Positions 57,501-63,634 of a stretch of 64,000 nucleotides of DNA are shown piece by piece. Numbering within the stretch: the first letter of the stretch is position 1; each line of letters opens with the position of its first letter. This DNA is from Branchiostoma floridae. Taxonomy: Eukaryota; Chordata; Leptocardii; Amphioxiformes; Branchiostomatidae. The position numbers and the translations under genes are program-made. The stretch covers positions 2,416,606-2,480,605 of the forward strand of contig NC_049979.1 in assembly GCF_000003815.2 (NCBI RefSeq), given 5' to 3'. Below the pieces are notes generated by a model. That model saw only the letters and a list, made by a program, of their open reading frames with translations. It had not been told where the DNA came from and made no database searches.

Positions 57501-60378
57501 AGCTTCAGGCGGCTTGGGGACGCCATCCACGGCCGTAAAAGCCACACACTGTTTGTTTTGCTATTGTTATGATTGTTGACAATGTGTGTCGGTGCCCTTT
57601 CGCATACGATAATCTCATTAAAACCCGTTTTTCAAGGTCTCAGTTCAGTCCTTCTAATTAATTTTCGCGGTTTTCGCGACGATTGGAATTGGCTGACGGA
57701 AGAAAGTTTCGAGCTGGCTAAAGCCCTGGGTTGGTAGATCATAGGACGGAGGAGTTTTCTTTTACACAACCAGTATTTCTCACCTGTTGACGTTTCGACG
57801 TCTGTCAGACACCTTCCTCAGAGCTTCTAACTGGAATTCTGCTTCTCATTGCCGAGTGTGCTCACTGCAAAAGCGTCACCTATATCGGCTACATATAGCG
57901 GCGAGAAGCAGAACTCCAGTTAGAAGCTCTGAAGAAGATGTCTGAGAGACATCGAAACGTCAGCAGGTGAGAAATACTGGTTGTGTAAAACAAAACTCCT
58001 ATGTCCACATCAACATACACTACCAGTAAACCTCTACCTATCACAAGCTCTTAAAATCTTAGACCTGAGGCAAAATCATTCAGTCTTCACCATACATACA
58101 TCACTCACAGAACTGCGTTTTCTGAATCAAACTCTCAGGGATAAGTAAAAAATCATGGGCCTCTACTTGTAGATGTACTACAGTAGTATCTACAATGTAC
58201 TCTACTGTGCTTCCATAGCGCTATAATTTTTTTCCCTCAGGCTGGTACTTTGGGATATACGTAAGACCCCATTTTGTATTCCATATTTATAAACTGAATT
58301 TATAAACTGAAGACAGACAGGCCTGGAGACAACTCTCCATCTTCATGGCTACCTTGTCCCCCCAACGAACTGGAGGTCGAGGGACTAGGTGGGAAGGAAG
58401 GTAAACTGAACTCTAAAACGCAGCAGATAACAGAAACGAGCACTTGAAGCCGGTGCTCACCTTGTGGATGCCGTACACCTTGGGAGATATGTAATACACC
58501 ATATCATATTCCATATCTATATATTAACTGAACTCTAAAATGCAGCAGATAGCAGAAAACTGACGCTTGAACTTGAAGCCAGCACCCACCTTGTGGATAT
58601 CGTACACGATGTTGGGCTGCGTGAGGCTCAGCAGATCGTTGTTCCCCTTCAGGAGCTTGTGCCAGTCCTTAAACTCGTCTCCACGGTAACCGTCCTCCTC
58701 CAGGTGGTACCCCTGGATCATGGTCCCCATCCCTCCGTCCAGGATCATGATCCTCTCACGAAGGGTCGCCGCGATCTTAGCCGCAACCTCTGTGGGATCA
58801 ACAATGACAATGACATAAGATTATCGCAAATTCTTGCCTGTGGGCTAATTGCAGGTAACATAAGAGATTCAAACAGTGTAAAAACAATATATGTGTCAAA
58901 TAACAATATAAGTGTCTACTCTAGTCTAAAGCTAGTAAAAGCTAACTCTAGATCCTGGGTTACTGACAATGACAATGAAATTTATTGCATACTTATGCCC
59001 CATTGGAGCTAAATGCACTCAATACAATTACAAAGGCAGTGAGAGAAAAGATACACACGTCTATAGTTTAAATGCTTCTTCTCTCTTCTTAAAACATGTG
59101 AAGATGAACTTAGAGTTTTTCCAATACGTCATAGTTAGCTGATACATCATGTCTCTTAACATGTCTTCTTTTGTCAGGTGTGCAAATTTCTGATCTAAAT
59201 GTGCAGTACTAACGAATGTATTACACATATCTTTATACAGTGAGCACTCTAGGACAAAGTGTTTTCTATATGCATACATAATCTAGCAAGACATTGATAT
59301 TTTTTTATTTAAAAGAATCTAAGTAAACTAAAGAACTACAATTTAGCCAATACAAAAAAAAGCAATCATTGTTTTGTTTTTTCATGTACTTTTTCAAATT
59401 TGTCATTAAATTGCAAATGTAAATGTTTACACCAATCTTCCTAGCCAAATTTCAGAACATATAGCTGACAATCTGGGAGAGGGACTCCATACTTCATAAA
59501 CTTTTAAACCGAGACAAACCTGGAGAATTTACTAGTACTAGTAATGGTAACTGACAGCTGAAGTTACACAATCATTACTGGGTACAGTTGTCTTAGCACC
59601 AAGACAACTTGTCCACCATAATTATAACATAAGAATTATGTACTGTATGTATGAACTGGCAGGGTGGACACAAGATGGGACTGTCGTTGTCAAACTTTTA
59701 TAAGATATAGCATACTGATACTGTTCACATTATTATAAACCTTAATTCAGCATCAGACAAGCCTTTTGGTAACATTATAAATACTTGACAATAACGCTAG
59801 ACAAAAACCCTACCCAAACTGTCTGTTAACGACGGTTACTTCCTGAAAATACCGAGAGAATACTAACTTTATCCAAGGACGTTATATAACGTTATGACAT
59901 CATAATTCATATAAAATTTTAGGAAAATAACAGTGTTGTCATTCCTCCGGAAATTGAGGCATAATTCCTCCTTGGTGTGATTGTAGGAAACATATAAGTC
60001 TACCGAACATCCAAATTTTGGTATTTTTCCCCCTTCACCTGTCACTAATATACTAACACGTCTTGCGCAAGTCATAAAACATTACAAAATACTAATCAAT
60101 GAAATAGATTTTACGTTCTGCAACGTTACTGTCAACTGTCAAGCTTCACTGGTTTTCAACGAGCATTGCATCGACGCCAAAACAACATCAGTACAGCCTT
60201 CGCGCGTGTGACTCGCTTTTGACGTTCGCGCGCATCACATGTACACAAAACACGAAACCTGCCGGCCGGCTTTTTCGGCTCATGATGGAATTTTCCTACC
60301 GGTGTCCCCGCACGACATCTTACCTGGGTCTCGGTACTCGGACCAGCAGGACACCCCGGAGTCCGAAGCGGGAGGCAT
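30464..60378 (-). CDS. MTR: Methionine synthase, cobalamin-dependent (5-methyltetrahydrofolate-homocysteine methyltransferase), complete
   Basis: Thirty-one coding exons, listed separately, join to 3810 nt, 1269 residues; vertebrate enzymes are about 1265. It moves a methyl group from 5-methyltetrahydrofolate to homocysteine through methylcobalamin in the cytosol. Domains in order: homocysteine/zinc barrel (about 19-335), with zinc cysteines in GLNC (262) and GGCCG (325, 326); folate barrel (about 345-640), with [20 protein letters not shown] and CIDSSNF; cobalamin cap and Rossmann domain, with the lower-ligand His 790 in [17 protein letters not shown] and LIGGATTSK; activation domain with [12 protein letters not shown] (about 1176) for AdoMet. 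All key motifs are intact. The start is the ATG at 60378 in a CpG-rich exon. Introns carry many copies of the exon edges. Recognition rests on long stretches of near identity to the family. Confidence 0.96.
30695..31005. repeat. About 65-bp minisatellite, five copies (last MTR intron)
   Basis: The unit has CTGTATCTGTATCTATATAG and TAACTGCCCTTCGGCGTAAC. The same unit lies in the opposite orientation at 34795-35480. Confidence 0.9.
31173..31380. mobile_element. TA-flanked MITE, copy 1 (ends CTGTAATTC)
   Basis: Inverted ends CTGTAATTC and GAATTACAG with TA on both sides (31171-31172 and 31381-31382). 208 bp, nearly identical to the copy at 54764-54970. TA duplication is typical of Tc1/mariner-type elements. 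Confidence 0.75.
31440..31643 (-). CDS. MTR: MTR exon 30
   Basis: Residues 1174-1241. Contains [18 protein letters not shown], the AdoMet-contact loop, and [12 protein letters not shown] transposon ends 60 bp beyond the donor. Confidence 0.97.
31644..31885. repeat. Duplicated 5' edge of MTR exon 30
   Basis: The first codons of exon 30 with the acceptor and about 100 bp of intron are present twice, 162 bp apart (GGTAGCCCGGCGCTGGACGG at 31619 and 31781). Confidence 0.9.
32144..32245 (-). CDS. MTR: MTR exon 29
   Basis: Residues 1140-1173, [20 protein letters not shown]. Phase 0. Confidence 0.96.
32828..33028 (-). CDS. MTR: MTR exon 28
   Basis: Residues 1073-1139, with [20 protein letters not shown] and [12 protein letters not shown] of the activation domain. 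Confidence 0.96.
33640..34532. repeat. MTR: Array of MTR exon 27 3' edges joined by (TTTG)n
   Basis: About twelve copies of the end of exon 27 (ATTCTAYGGGCTCAGGCAGC on the minus strand) plus donor GTGGGTTTG, separated by TTTG runs. Two copies are longer and extend into the GIPLATFYG codons. The frame often stays open but the copies lack acceptors. Confidence 0.92.
34533..34729 (-). CDS. MTR: MTR exon 27
   Basis: Residues 1007-1072, [20 protein letters not shown] to ATFYGLRQQ. Its last bases and donor are repeated about twelve times in the next intron. Confidence 0.95.
34795..35480. repeat. About 65-bp minisatellite, inverted relative to 30.7 kb
   Basis: About ten copies of AGATACAGATACAGAAGCTG and GGGCAGTTATACTGGCTATA, the reverse complement of the array at 30695-31005. 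Confidence 0.9.
35536..35691 (-). CDS. MTR: MTR exon 26
   Basis: Residues 955-1007, with [20 protein letters not shown], the start of the AdoMet-binding activation domain. Confidence 0.96.
35705..36480. mobile_element. Two copies of a repeat end around a TA-type MITE
   Basis: GGTATGGCGGAACAGGTGTC near 35757 recurs as AGTATGGTGGAACAGGTGTT near 36324, each followed by GACACCTTTT and A-rich sequence, as in LINE 3' ends. Between them, 36107-36320 is an inverted-repeat element with ends TGTAAATACA and TGCATTTACA. Confidence 0.5.
36765..36837 (-). CDS. MTR: MTR exon 25
   Basis: Residues 931-955, [20 protein letters not shown], about ten residues shorter than the vertebrate linker. Ends in phase 1. 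Confidence 0.92.
37016..37114 (-). CDS. MTR: MTR exon 24
   Basis: Residues 898-930, an acidic helix ([15 protein letters not shown]) that joins the cobalamin and activation domains. Confidence 0.94.
37768..37849 (-). CDS. MTR: MTR exon 23
   Basis: Residues 870-897, [20 protein letters not shown] and ASKSVVV, the end of the cobalamin domain. Confidence 0.96.
38237..38425 (-). CDS. MTR: MTR exon 22
   Basis: Residues 807-870, with [27 protein letters not shown] and [10 protein letters not shown], the cobalamin Rossmann core. Confidence 0.97.
39062..39162 (-). CDS. MTR: MTR exon 21
   Basis: Residues 774-807. Contains [20 protein letters not shown]. His 790 is the expected cobalt ligand of the base-off, His-on cobalamin fold. 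Confidence 0.97.
39252..39639. mobile_element. hAT-like element, ends CAGGCTTTTAGC
   Basis: Inverted ends CAGGCTTTTAGC and GCTAAAAGCCTG with the 8-bp duplication TTAGGTAC (39244-39251 and 39640-39647). 388 bp, non-coding, in MTR intron 20. Confidence 0.85.
39845..39961 (-). CDS. MTR: MTR exon 20
   Basis: Residues 735-773, [20 protein letters not shown] then a Met/Glu-rich linker. Only this copy, nearest exon 21, has the full exon. More than 15 partial copies lie upstream. Confidence 0.95.
39962..41645. repeat. MTR: Large array of MTR exon 20 5' edges
   Basis: More than 15 copies of the acceptor plus [12 protein letters not shown] codons (GGCAGATTTTATCACCTGGG on the plus strand), mostly 65-80 bp long. 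In the middle (40260-40700) they alternate with a shorter unit keeping only ATTTATCACCTG. It fills most of intron 19. Confidence 0.95.
41783..41905. mobile_element. Foldback element, family 'GTTGCTTGAGTAA'
   Basis: AGGTAATAAGATATGCCAAA and TTGCTTGAGTAATTCTTTTT. Related copies are at 45655-45817 and 56145-56290, where the arms AACTGGATATGATTTTGGA and TCCAAAATCATATCCAGTT are complete. Confidence 0.55.
42267..42419 (-). CDS. MTR: MTR exon 19
   Basis: Residues 684-734, with [20 protein letters not shown] and GAGKMFLPQ of the helical cap over cobalamin. Confidence 0.96.
42480..42590. repeat. MTR: Partial copy of MTR exon 19 5' edge
   Basis: TTGGCCCTCGCCTCTTCGGT and TTGTCTATACCCTGCA repeat the first part of exon 19 and its acceptor, with a small internal duplication and substitutions. 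Confidence 0.85.
42813..42903 (+). pseudogene. tRNA-Leu-like pseudogene or SINE head
   Basis: GTGGCCGACCGGTCTAAGG (A-box, Leu-like D-arm) and GTGGGTTCGAACCCCAC (perfect T-arm with B-box) are typical of tRNA-Leu, with a possible CAG anticodon. The acceptor and anticodon stems do not pair well, and T-rich sequence follows, so it is probably not a working tRNA. Confidence 0.55.
43047..43136 (-). CDS. MTR: MTR exon 18
   Basis: Residues 654-683, ending [11 protein letters not shown] variable charged linker into the cap domain. Phase 0. Confidence 0.93.
43185..43562. mobile_element. Inverted-repeat element in MTR intron 17
   Basis: AGATACAGTTTTTCCCGATA near 43191 matches the complement of GATATCGGCAAAAACTGTGA near 43527. 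The interior is CpG-rich with GATAGCTTAGCAGGGGTCCC repeated. Non-coding. Confidence 0.5.
44394..44876. mobile_element. 3'-clipped hAT-like copy with a nested element
   Basis: A relative of 39252-39639 starting CAGGCTTTTAGCC but lacking the last ~10 bp. At 44675-44808 a second inverted-repeat element (TAATCTCGAACCAGATCC ... GGATCTGCTTGGAGATTA) is nested in it, flanked by the 9-bp duplication AGACCCCCC. Confidence 0.75.
44891..45031 (-). CDS. MTR: MTR exon 17
   Basis: Residues 607-653, [18 protein letters not shown] then a helix into the cobalamin cap. Both edges have intronic copies. Confidence 0.96.
45032..45570. repeat. MTR: Array of MTR exon 17 5' edges
   Basis: About nine copies of roughly 60 bp holding the acceptor and [11 protein letters not shown] codons (CGATGCCCATGTCCATTCCA on the plus strand). 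A copy of the exon's other edge (GCTCACCTGTGCATAGGCGA) lies at 44270-44293. Confidence 0.93.
45655..45817. mobile_element. Foldback element with complete arms
   Basis: Arms AACTGGATATGATTTTGGA and TCCAAAATCATATCCAGTT extend outward to GCATTTACTC and GAGTAAATAC. The spacer is about 60 bp. Non-coding. Confidence 0.65.
46060..46651. repeat. MTR: Array of MTR exon 16 3' edges
   Basis: Five or six copies, decaying with distance from the exon, of GTGCGTACCTTGATGGCGTG and AACGCTGTGCATGGC (donor plus [10 protein letters not shown] codons), joined by ACACAGATACAGATAC spacers. Confidence 0.9.
46652..46768 (-). CDS. MTR: MTR exon 16
   Basis: Residues 568-606, [20 protein letters not shown] and FLYHAIK. 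The 3' edge plus donor is repeated in the intron. Confidence 0.95.
46887..47137. mobile_element. hAT-like element, ends CAGGGTTGTAGCCAGC
   Basis: Inverted ends CAGGGTTGTAGCCAGC and GCTGGCTGCAACCCTG with the 8-bp duplication TACTGTAG (46879-46886 and 47138-47145). A 3' remnant of a sister copy ends near 47868. Confidence 0.88.
47386..47565 (-). CDS. MTR: MTR exon 15
   Basis: Residues 508-567, with [20 protein letters not shown], highly conserved in the folate domain. Confidence 0.96.
48177..48362 (-). CDS. MTR: MTR exon 14
   Basis: Residues 446-507, [20 protein letters not shown] and [13 protein letters not shown]-like folate-barrel strands. The first 31 codons exist in four further tandem copies with their acceptor. 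Confidence 0.95.
48363..49215. repeat. MTR: Array of MTR exon 14 5' edges
   Basis: Four tandem copies of alternating 137- and 135-bp spacing, plus a more distant remnant at 49174-49215. Each has the acceptor and the first 31 codons, with AATAAATATATAAAAATAAA as spacer. Some neighbouring copies read through in frame. Confidence 0.95.
49230..49920. repeat. Hairpin-containing minisatellite, five copies
   Basis: Units of about 130 bp hold GAGTCTCTTCTGT and its inverse ACAGAAGAGACTC, so each unit can fold, plus GGGAATTCTGTTTGTAGGTA. It lies in MTR intron 13. Confidence 0.8.
50066..50206 (-). CDS. MTR: MTR exon 13
   Basis: Residues 399-445, with [20 protein letters not shown], a pterin-site strand. 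Its 5' edge is repeated upstream in the intron. Confidence 0.96.
50207..50600. repeat. MTR: Copies of MTR exon 13 5' edge with a 20-bp repeat between
   Basis: TGTAGCTTAGCCACACTCAG of exon 13 recurs near 50408 and, degraded, near 50551. Between them about eight units of GGGTCCTAACCTGAGCACCT. Confidence 0.9.
50949..51141 (-). CDS. MTR: MTR exon 12
   Basis: Residues 334-398. It links the two barrels and starts the folate barrel with [18 protein letters not shown]. Confidence 0.95.
51525..51760 (+). mobile_element. tRNA-derived SINE
   Basis: A-box-like GGTCTTGTGGCTAGGGTTG, then the conserved CCCTTGGGAAAGGCACTTTG, GCTCAGGTGGAAATGAGTAA and GGTCCCATGTTTGAAGAGAT, the order seen in SINEs of many marine invertebrates. 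Confidence 0.7.
51777..52052. mobile_element. Inverted-repeat element, ends CAGGGCTCAAAATACT
   Basis: CAGGGCTCAAAATACT and AGTATTTTGAGCCCTG are perfect inverted ends. CACTTG flanks both sides (possibly an eroded 8-bp CACACTTG). The interior repeats TTACCTGCAC. Non-coding, hAT-like. Confidence 0.75.
52192..52259 (-). CDS. MTR: MTR exon 11
   Basis: Residues 312-334, [18 protein letters not shown]. The GGCCG pair supplies the other two zinc cysteines (325, 326). Confidence 0.95.
52831..52892 (-). CDS. MTR: MTR exon 10
   Basis: Residues 291-311, [20 protein letters not shown]. Acceptor TACAG, donor GTGAGT. Confidence 0.95.
53254..53354 (-). CDS. MTR: MTR exon 9
   Basis: Residues 257-291. Contains [15 protein letters not shown] with zinc ligand Cys 262 and YVLCYPNAG. 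Confidence 0.95.
53375..53605. mobile_element. Second copy of the element at 17407
   Basis: GAGTCACGTGTTCTATCTGC, TTTTTGTGTTGGGTATTACAG and ACACAGATGAACTTTCAAGTT match the LRR-upstream element in order. Confidence 0.65.
53682..53776 (-). CDS. MTR: MTR exon 8
   Basis: Residues 226-257, [20 protein letters not shown]. Ends in phase 2 within Cys 257. Confidence 0.95.
54070..54145 (-). pseudogene. tRNA-like sequence
   Basis: The minus strand has TGGTAAGCGGTGCTGGGTT and CCGGTTCGAATCCCAGGAG (A- and B-box-like). The stems are not convincing. Probably a tRNA-derived repeat. Confidence 0.45.
54274..54333 (-). CDS. MTR: MTR exon 7
   Basis: Residues 206-225, [20 protein letters not shown], one of the shortest exons (60 nt), phase 0, donor GTAAGT. 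Confidence 0.95.
54764..54970. mobile_element. TA-flanked MITE, copy 2, abutting the exon 6 donor
   Basis: Ends CTGTAATTC and GAATTACAG, TA at 54762-54763 and 54971-54972. The second TA is positions +3/+2 of the MTR exon 6 donor, so the donor's following bases come from the element. Confidence 0.85.
54974..55080 (-). CDS. MTR: MTR exon 6
   Basis: Residues 170-205, with [20 protein letters not shown]. The donor reads AAG then GTACTG. Only G-T-A belongs to the host; the next bases are the end of an inserted transposon. Confidence 0.95.
55517..55609 (-). CDS. MTR: MTR exon 5
   Basis: Residues 139-170, with [20 protein letters not shown], matching the family's GALGPTN motif. Confidence 0.95.
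56145..56290. mobile_element. Foldback element, sister of 45655
   Basis: Arms CAAGCAACTGGATATGATTT and AAATCATATCCAGTTGCTTG with a spacer of about 60 bp that includes AACGGTCAGACATTTC. Confidence 0.65.
56382..56451 (-). CDS. MTR: MTR exon 4
   Basis: Residues 116-139, [19 protein letters not shown], a helix of the first barrel. Ends in phase 1. Confidence 0.92.
57246..57335 (-). CDS. MTR: MTR exon 3
   Basis: Residues 86-115, [20 protein letters not shown], with the conserved ETNTF homocysteine-site motif. Phase 0 at both ends. Confidence 0.95.
57389..57728. mobile_element. hAT-like element, second copy of 30084
   Basis: CAGGGCTCTAGCCAGC ... GCTGGCTAAAGCCCTG with the 8-bp duplication GGTTGGTA (57381-57388 and 57729-57736). 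It inserted at the edge of the foldback element that follows. Confidence 0.88.
57729..58015. mobile_element. Foldback element, both arms
   Basis: CACAACCAGTATTTCTCACC, GACGTTTCGACGTCTGTC and AGAGCTTCTAACTGGA are mirrored by TCCAGTTAGAAGCTCT, GACATCGAAACGTC and GGTGAGAAATACTGGTTGTG. Related to 6320-6485. Confidence 0.75.
58440..58500. repeat. MTR: Copy of MTR exon 2 3' edge
   Basis: CACTTGAAGCCGGTGCTCACCT and TTGTGGATGCCGTACACC repeat the end of exon 2 and its donor region about 130 bp into the intron. Confidence 0.8.
58590..58789 (-). CDS. MTR: MTR exon 2
   Basis: Residues 19-85. It contains [13 protein letters not shown], the glycine-rich opening of the homocysteine-binding barrel, and [12 protein letters not shown]. 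It ends at CACAAG followed by GTGGGT. Confidence 0.95.
59061..59264 (-). mobile_element. LINE ORF 3' fragment
   Basis: The minus-strand frame [20 protein letters not shown] resembles the H-F-V-x-x-C end of the LINE zinc motif seen at 15974. It ends at a stop at 59061. It lies in MTR intron 1. Confidence 0.55.
60324..60378 (-). CDS. MTR: MTR exon 1
   Basis: Residues 1-18 plus one base ([18 protein letters not shown]). The donor is GTAAGA. The N-terminus is short and poorly conserved, so the start is the least certain part of the model. Confidence 0.8.
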
Positions 60379-60379
60379 C

Positions 60380-61100
60380 TTCCTTGTGTGGATTTTCCGT
60401 GACAGGAGAGGTAAAATACGTTTTCCTGAGTTTAGCAGGAGACGTAACGTGATGCAACCTATCTCTAGACAGCGGGTACTGCGAGTGGGAAGAATGTGTG
60501 TTTCGCACACAATATATACCTGCCGAGATCGCGCTTTTTCTCGCGATAACTAATCAGACCAAACCATTCGATTCCAAACATATTTTTTCTTTTCTCCTAA
60601 GATATGAATTTATGGATCTAAAGTAGAAAACTGTATGCACAAATCTTTACTATTTGTGTTTGATATCATGTTAATGAATGAATTATTATCTACCTTTTAA
60701 CGATTGGGTGAAAAAATAATTTGTTATTTCCCTATATTACAGAATGCACTATGCCATAAATAGAAGGGTAGAGGTCAAAAGTCATTGTCAAAATATAACT
60801 TTTTGCGGAAGATGTTTGGAATCAATAGAAGTGTATTGTCATAAAAATCATAATTAGTGATTGTTAAAGCTGATATCTAGAGTTTTTACCCAATTTGATG
60901 AAATTTTGCTCTCGGAGAACCCCACTTCCGGCTTCCGGAAGACGTGGCCAGCGTGACGTCACTACGAACCTGAGGCCGGCGGTGTCCCGAATGTTTCACA
61001 AGTTTCCACAAATTTCCTCCCGACTTGACGTCTGTTCGCGGGTTGACTGATGCCGTGTGCGGTCCGCGTGTACTGGGTCCCGTACAGGCACAGCTGAAGT
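60380..61100. promoter_or_regulatory. Putative divergent MTR / STX5 promoter
   Basis: The two genes point away from each other. 60924-60941 has ETS-type ACTTCCGG and TTCCGGAAG, followed by GACGTGGC and a perfect CRE TGACGTCA at 60954-60961. No TATA box is seen near either start. CTGAA followed by GTGAGTA near 61099 could be the donor of a non-coding STX5 first exon. The promoter role is inferred from position and motifs. Confidence 0.5.
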
Positions 61101-61870
61101 GAGTAGGGAACTCAACAGGAGCCCAAAACATGTCGTATTTCATCTGAAGTGTTCAGTCAGATTTAGATGTGTGACAGAACATACTAACACGTCCGAGGGA
61201 GTTTATACTAGCTAGGGCTTTATACAAACAGAGGTTTTACCTTTCCACGATTCGCAGCGTTGTTTGAGCTTTACAACACACACGTACAGCGTAAGGTCTT
61301 CGTATTCATGATTTGCTGTTGTTAATGCAGGGGGGGGGGGCATTTTCAAATTGTAATTTATAAACATTAACTTGAGTTTGGTGAACTCACCTGTCGCAGT
61401 TAAACCAGGTAAGTTAGGTTTGCAAGAGGGGACCAGTATGGCTTGGTGCCATTAAGTTTTACATCTACGTAGTGATATAGTATGAAAACAGAAAGTATCT
61501 GACCAATGTGCAGCTTGCCCCTATTTTCTGCTTCGAAGAGGGAGGGCAAATTGTAGATTTGTGGTGTCACATGTTTTGTATCAATAAACTTTTGACATGC
61601 AGGGACAATTTCCCCATCCGTAATCAGCATATTGTATTTTCACAGGGCATAGCCGATACTGCAGCAATTTGAGCAAACCCCACAACAGCAGAACGCAGAG
61701 TGTAGAGTTGGATCAACACTGCACAGTGTGCCGGCCTGAACTAGAGCTGAGAAACAGCCTTCAAACACCTCCCAACAAGTCGTTCCTTACATTCATGGAC
61801 TGGAGGACAGAGGAGTTGGTCTGTATGCCGTTTACTGTCACTTCCTCATCTTTGGTTCCGGCCCTTCTCA

Positions 61871-62038
61871 ATGACGACCAGGAGGCGTAGGTTTGATTCC
61901 GGCGGCTCGAGTAACGGTAACGGAGGAGAACGGACTTCTGTTTCCTCCCCGACGTATGTGGTGCCGTCTGCGGAGATGTCGTGTCGAGATAGGACCTCGG
62001 AGTTCATCTCCGCTGTCAAGTCCATGCAGATGAGACAG
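61871..62038 (+). CDS. STX5: STX5 exon 1
   Basis: Fifty-six codons from the long-form ATG, ending at AGACAG followed by GTGTGC. The short-form ATG is at 61976. An acceptor TTTTCACAG at 61637-61645 could start this exon's 5' UTR. Confidence 0.9.
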
Positions 62039-63560
62039 GTGTGCAGAGATTCACTTTCACTTTCTGTCTCACACTCACTCAGTATCCATTGTTTGATTAT
62101 ACTGCTGCTGGGATCCCTGAGTGACGCAGGGGTAGGCAGCAGTCGGCCAGTCTTCACACCACGCTTCCATGTGGCTCTGTCCAGTGGGTCAACCCCTGTT
62201 AGACCGCACACCTTCATGTTCCCCCTAACACACTCCATCCAAGTTTTTCTCGGTCTACCACGACCCCTGTTGCCAGACACTTTTAGTTTGGTGATGGTGT
62301 TGATACAGTCACTTGATCTTTCTATGTGCCCAAACCACTTGAGACCATGTACATTAAAGAAGGGGAGAGATCCAGGGAAAGGATATTTGTTGTAGAAGCT
62401 CCCTTATGTTATAGTTGAGTTATTGGACGACAAAATGGTCTTGCGGCCAGGACAGACTCGAAACGTCCCGTGTTCAAAACCCTGGCAGGCCTTAATGTTG
62501 TGCCCTTGGCTTGGGAAAGGCACTTAACACCTATTTCCTCACTCAATTCAAATTGAGCACCTACCTTTGGCTAGGGAAATACTCTCAAATTGGACATAAA
62601 GCTTGAGGTCCCTTGTTTGACTTTATGCTCAGTTCAGTTCATCCTCATATGAGGTGCAATTAACGATGTCCGACCATACATCTCTATCTAGCATGGCGGC
62701 TAGCAGGTTGTACTAGTAGTCCTTTAGACTGACCTCCTCCTCCAATACTTTCTTTAAGTGTCAGGTTTGGTTGTCCTCTTTTTTTTTCTTCGCGTCAGGT
62801 TCCCAAAGGAGAACTTAGGCGGCCATCTCCTCATGGCGTGCTACATGGCCAGCTAGAGCCAGTCTTTCTTCATGCTTGGATTCATTATGTTTCTTCCCTT
62901 ACTGCAGGGAGCTGCCCTGAACAGGCCTGTGTCCAGAGATTTGAGGCAAAGGAGTGATTTTTCACACAGGGCAAAGTAAGTTGTGGTACTAGCCTCTCTA
63001 TGAGTATGATGGGGTTATGCACGATGTATGCAAATACAATCATGTACATGTACAAATGTAGATACTTGGTTATTAGCATACAAAATACCATTTTTGGTAG
63101 TGTTAGATTAGATTCTCTGAATATTTCTAGATGTCCAGAGATTCGACATTCGAGAAACAGTGCACTGAAATGCAAATACAAAATGTTGGAACTCCAATAT
63201 AGCACCAGATACATTTATAATGTACACCACTGCTAATGAATACACTGTATGTATATCTGGGTGGGGAAACAGAGCATCTGAGTGGCACCGAATGGCAGCT
63301 CACTCTAGACACACAGGTGATTTGACCCCACCCATTGTAAGCTCCTATCAATTCAGCCCCTGGCTGCGAAGATGGGGTAGTCAACCCACCCAATAAAAAT
63401 AGCATAATGGGATGTTGCTTTATCTCCATGTATCTATAAAACATGCCAGAAGAGAATGAACACTCAGGCCTTGACCTTTGACCTACATGTACTTCCCGTT
63501 TCAGGAGGATCGGACGAGACATCGCCAACACATTTGCCAAGTTAGAAAAACTTACAATAC
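61871..63560 (+). CDS. STX5: Syntaxin-5, N-terminal part (exons 1-3), rest beyond window
   Basis: Three coding exons, 61871-62038, 62908-62975 and 63505-63560, join in phases 0, 2 and 1 to give residues 1-97. The core MSCRDRTSEFISAVKSMQ, then SRDLRQRSDFSHRAK and RIGRDIANTFAKLEKLTI, matches the N-terminus and Habc start of syntaxin-5, the Qa-SNARE of ER-Golgi transport. Two starts exist: Met 1 gives MTTRRRRFDSG with an Arg cluster like the ER-retrieval signal of the long mammalian form, and Met 36 begins the short form. The SNARE helix and membrane anchor lie outside the window. Confidence 0.93.
62113..62358 (-). mobile_element. LINE ORF 3' fragment in STX5 intron 1
   Basis: The minus-strand frame LKWFGHIERSSDCINTITKL then GRGRPRKTWMECVRGNMKV and DRATWKRG is the common C-terminus of many non-LTR retrotransposon polyproteins. 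Strongly 5' truncated. Confidence 0.8.
62425..62640 (+). mobile_element. tRNA-derived SINE
   Basis: TGGTCTTGCGGCCAGGACA, CGTGTTCAAAACCCTGG (B-box-like), CTTGGGAAAGGCACTTAACA and CTATTTCCTCACTCA in the usual SINE order. Confidence 0.72.
62908..62975 (+). CDS. STX5: STX5 exon 2
   Basis: GAALNRPVSRDLRQRSDFSH then RAK split by the intron. Acceptor ACTGCAG, donor GTAAGT, phase 2. Confidence 0.93.
63505..63560 (+). CDS. STX5: STX5 exon 3
   Basis: RIGRDIANTFAKLEKLTI, the first helix of the Habc domain. Acceptor GTTTCAG, donor GTAAGT, ends in phase 1. Confidence 0.93.
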
Positions 63561-63634
63561 GTAAGTAATCCTTACTCATGTACTTAGTGTAACAAGATAC
63601 TCTTTAGCATTACATTCAAATATCAGTGGGCTTG

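Noticed and set aside
61846-62280. A 144-codon minus-strand gene overlapping STX5 exon 1
   Set aside because: Its N-terminal half is a LINE C-terminus (GRPRKTW) and the rest is the antisense of STX5.
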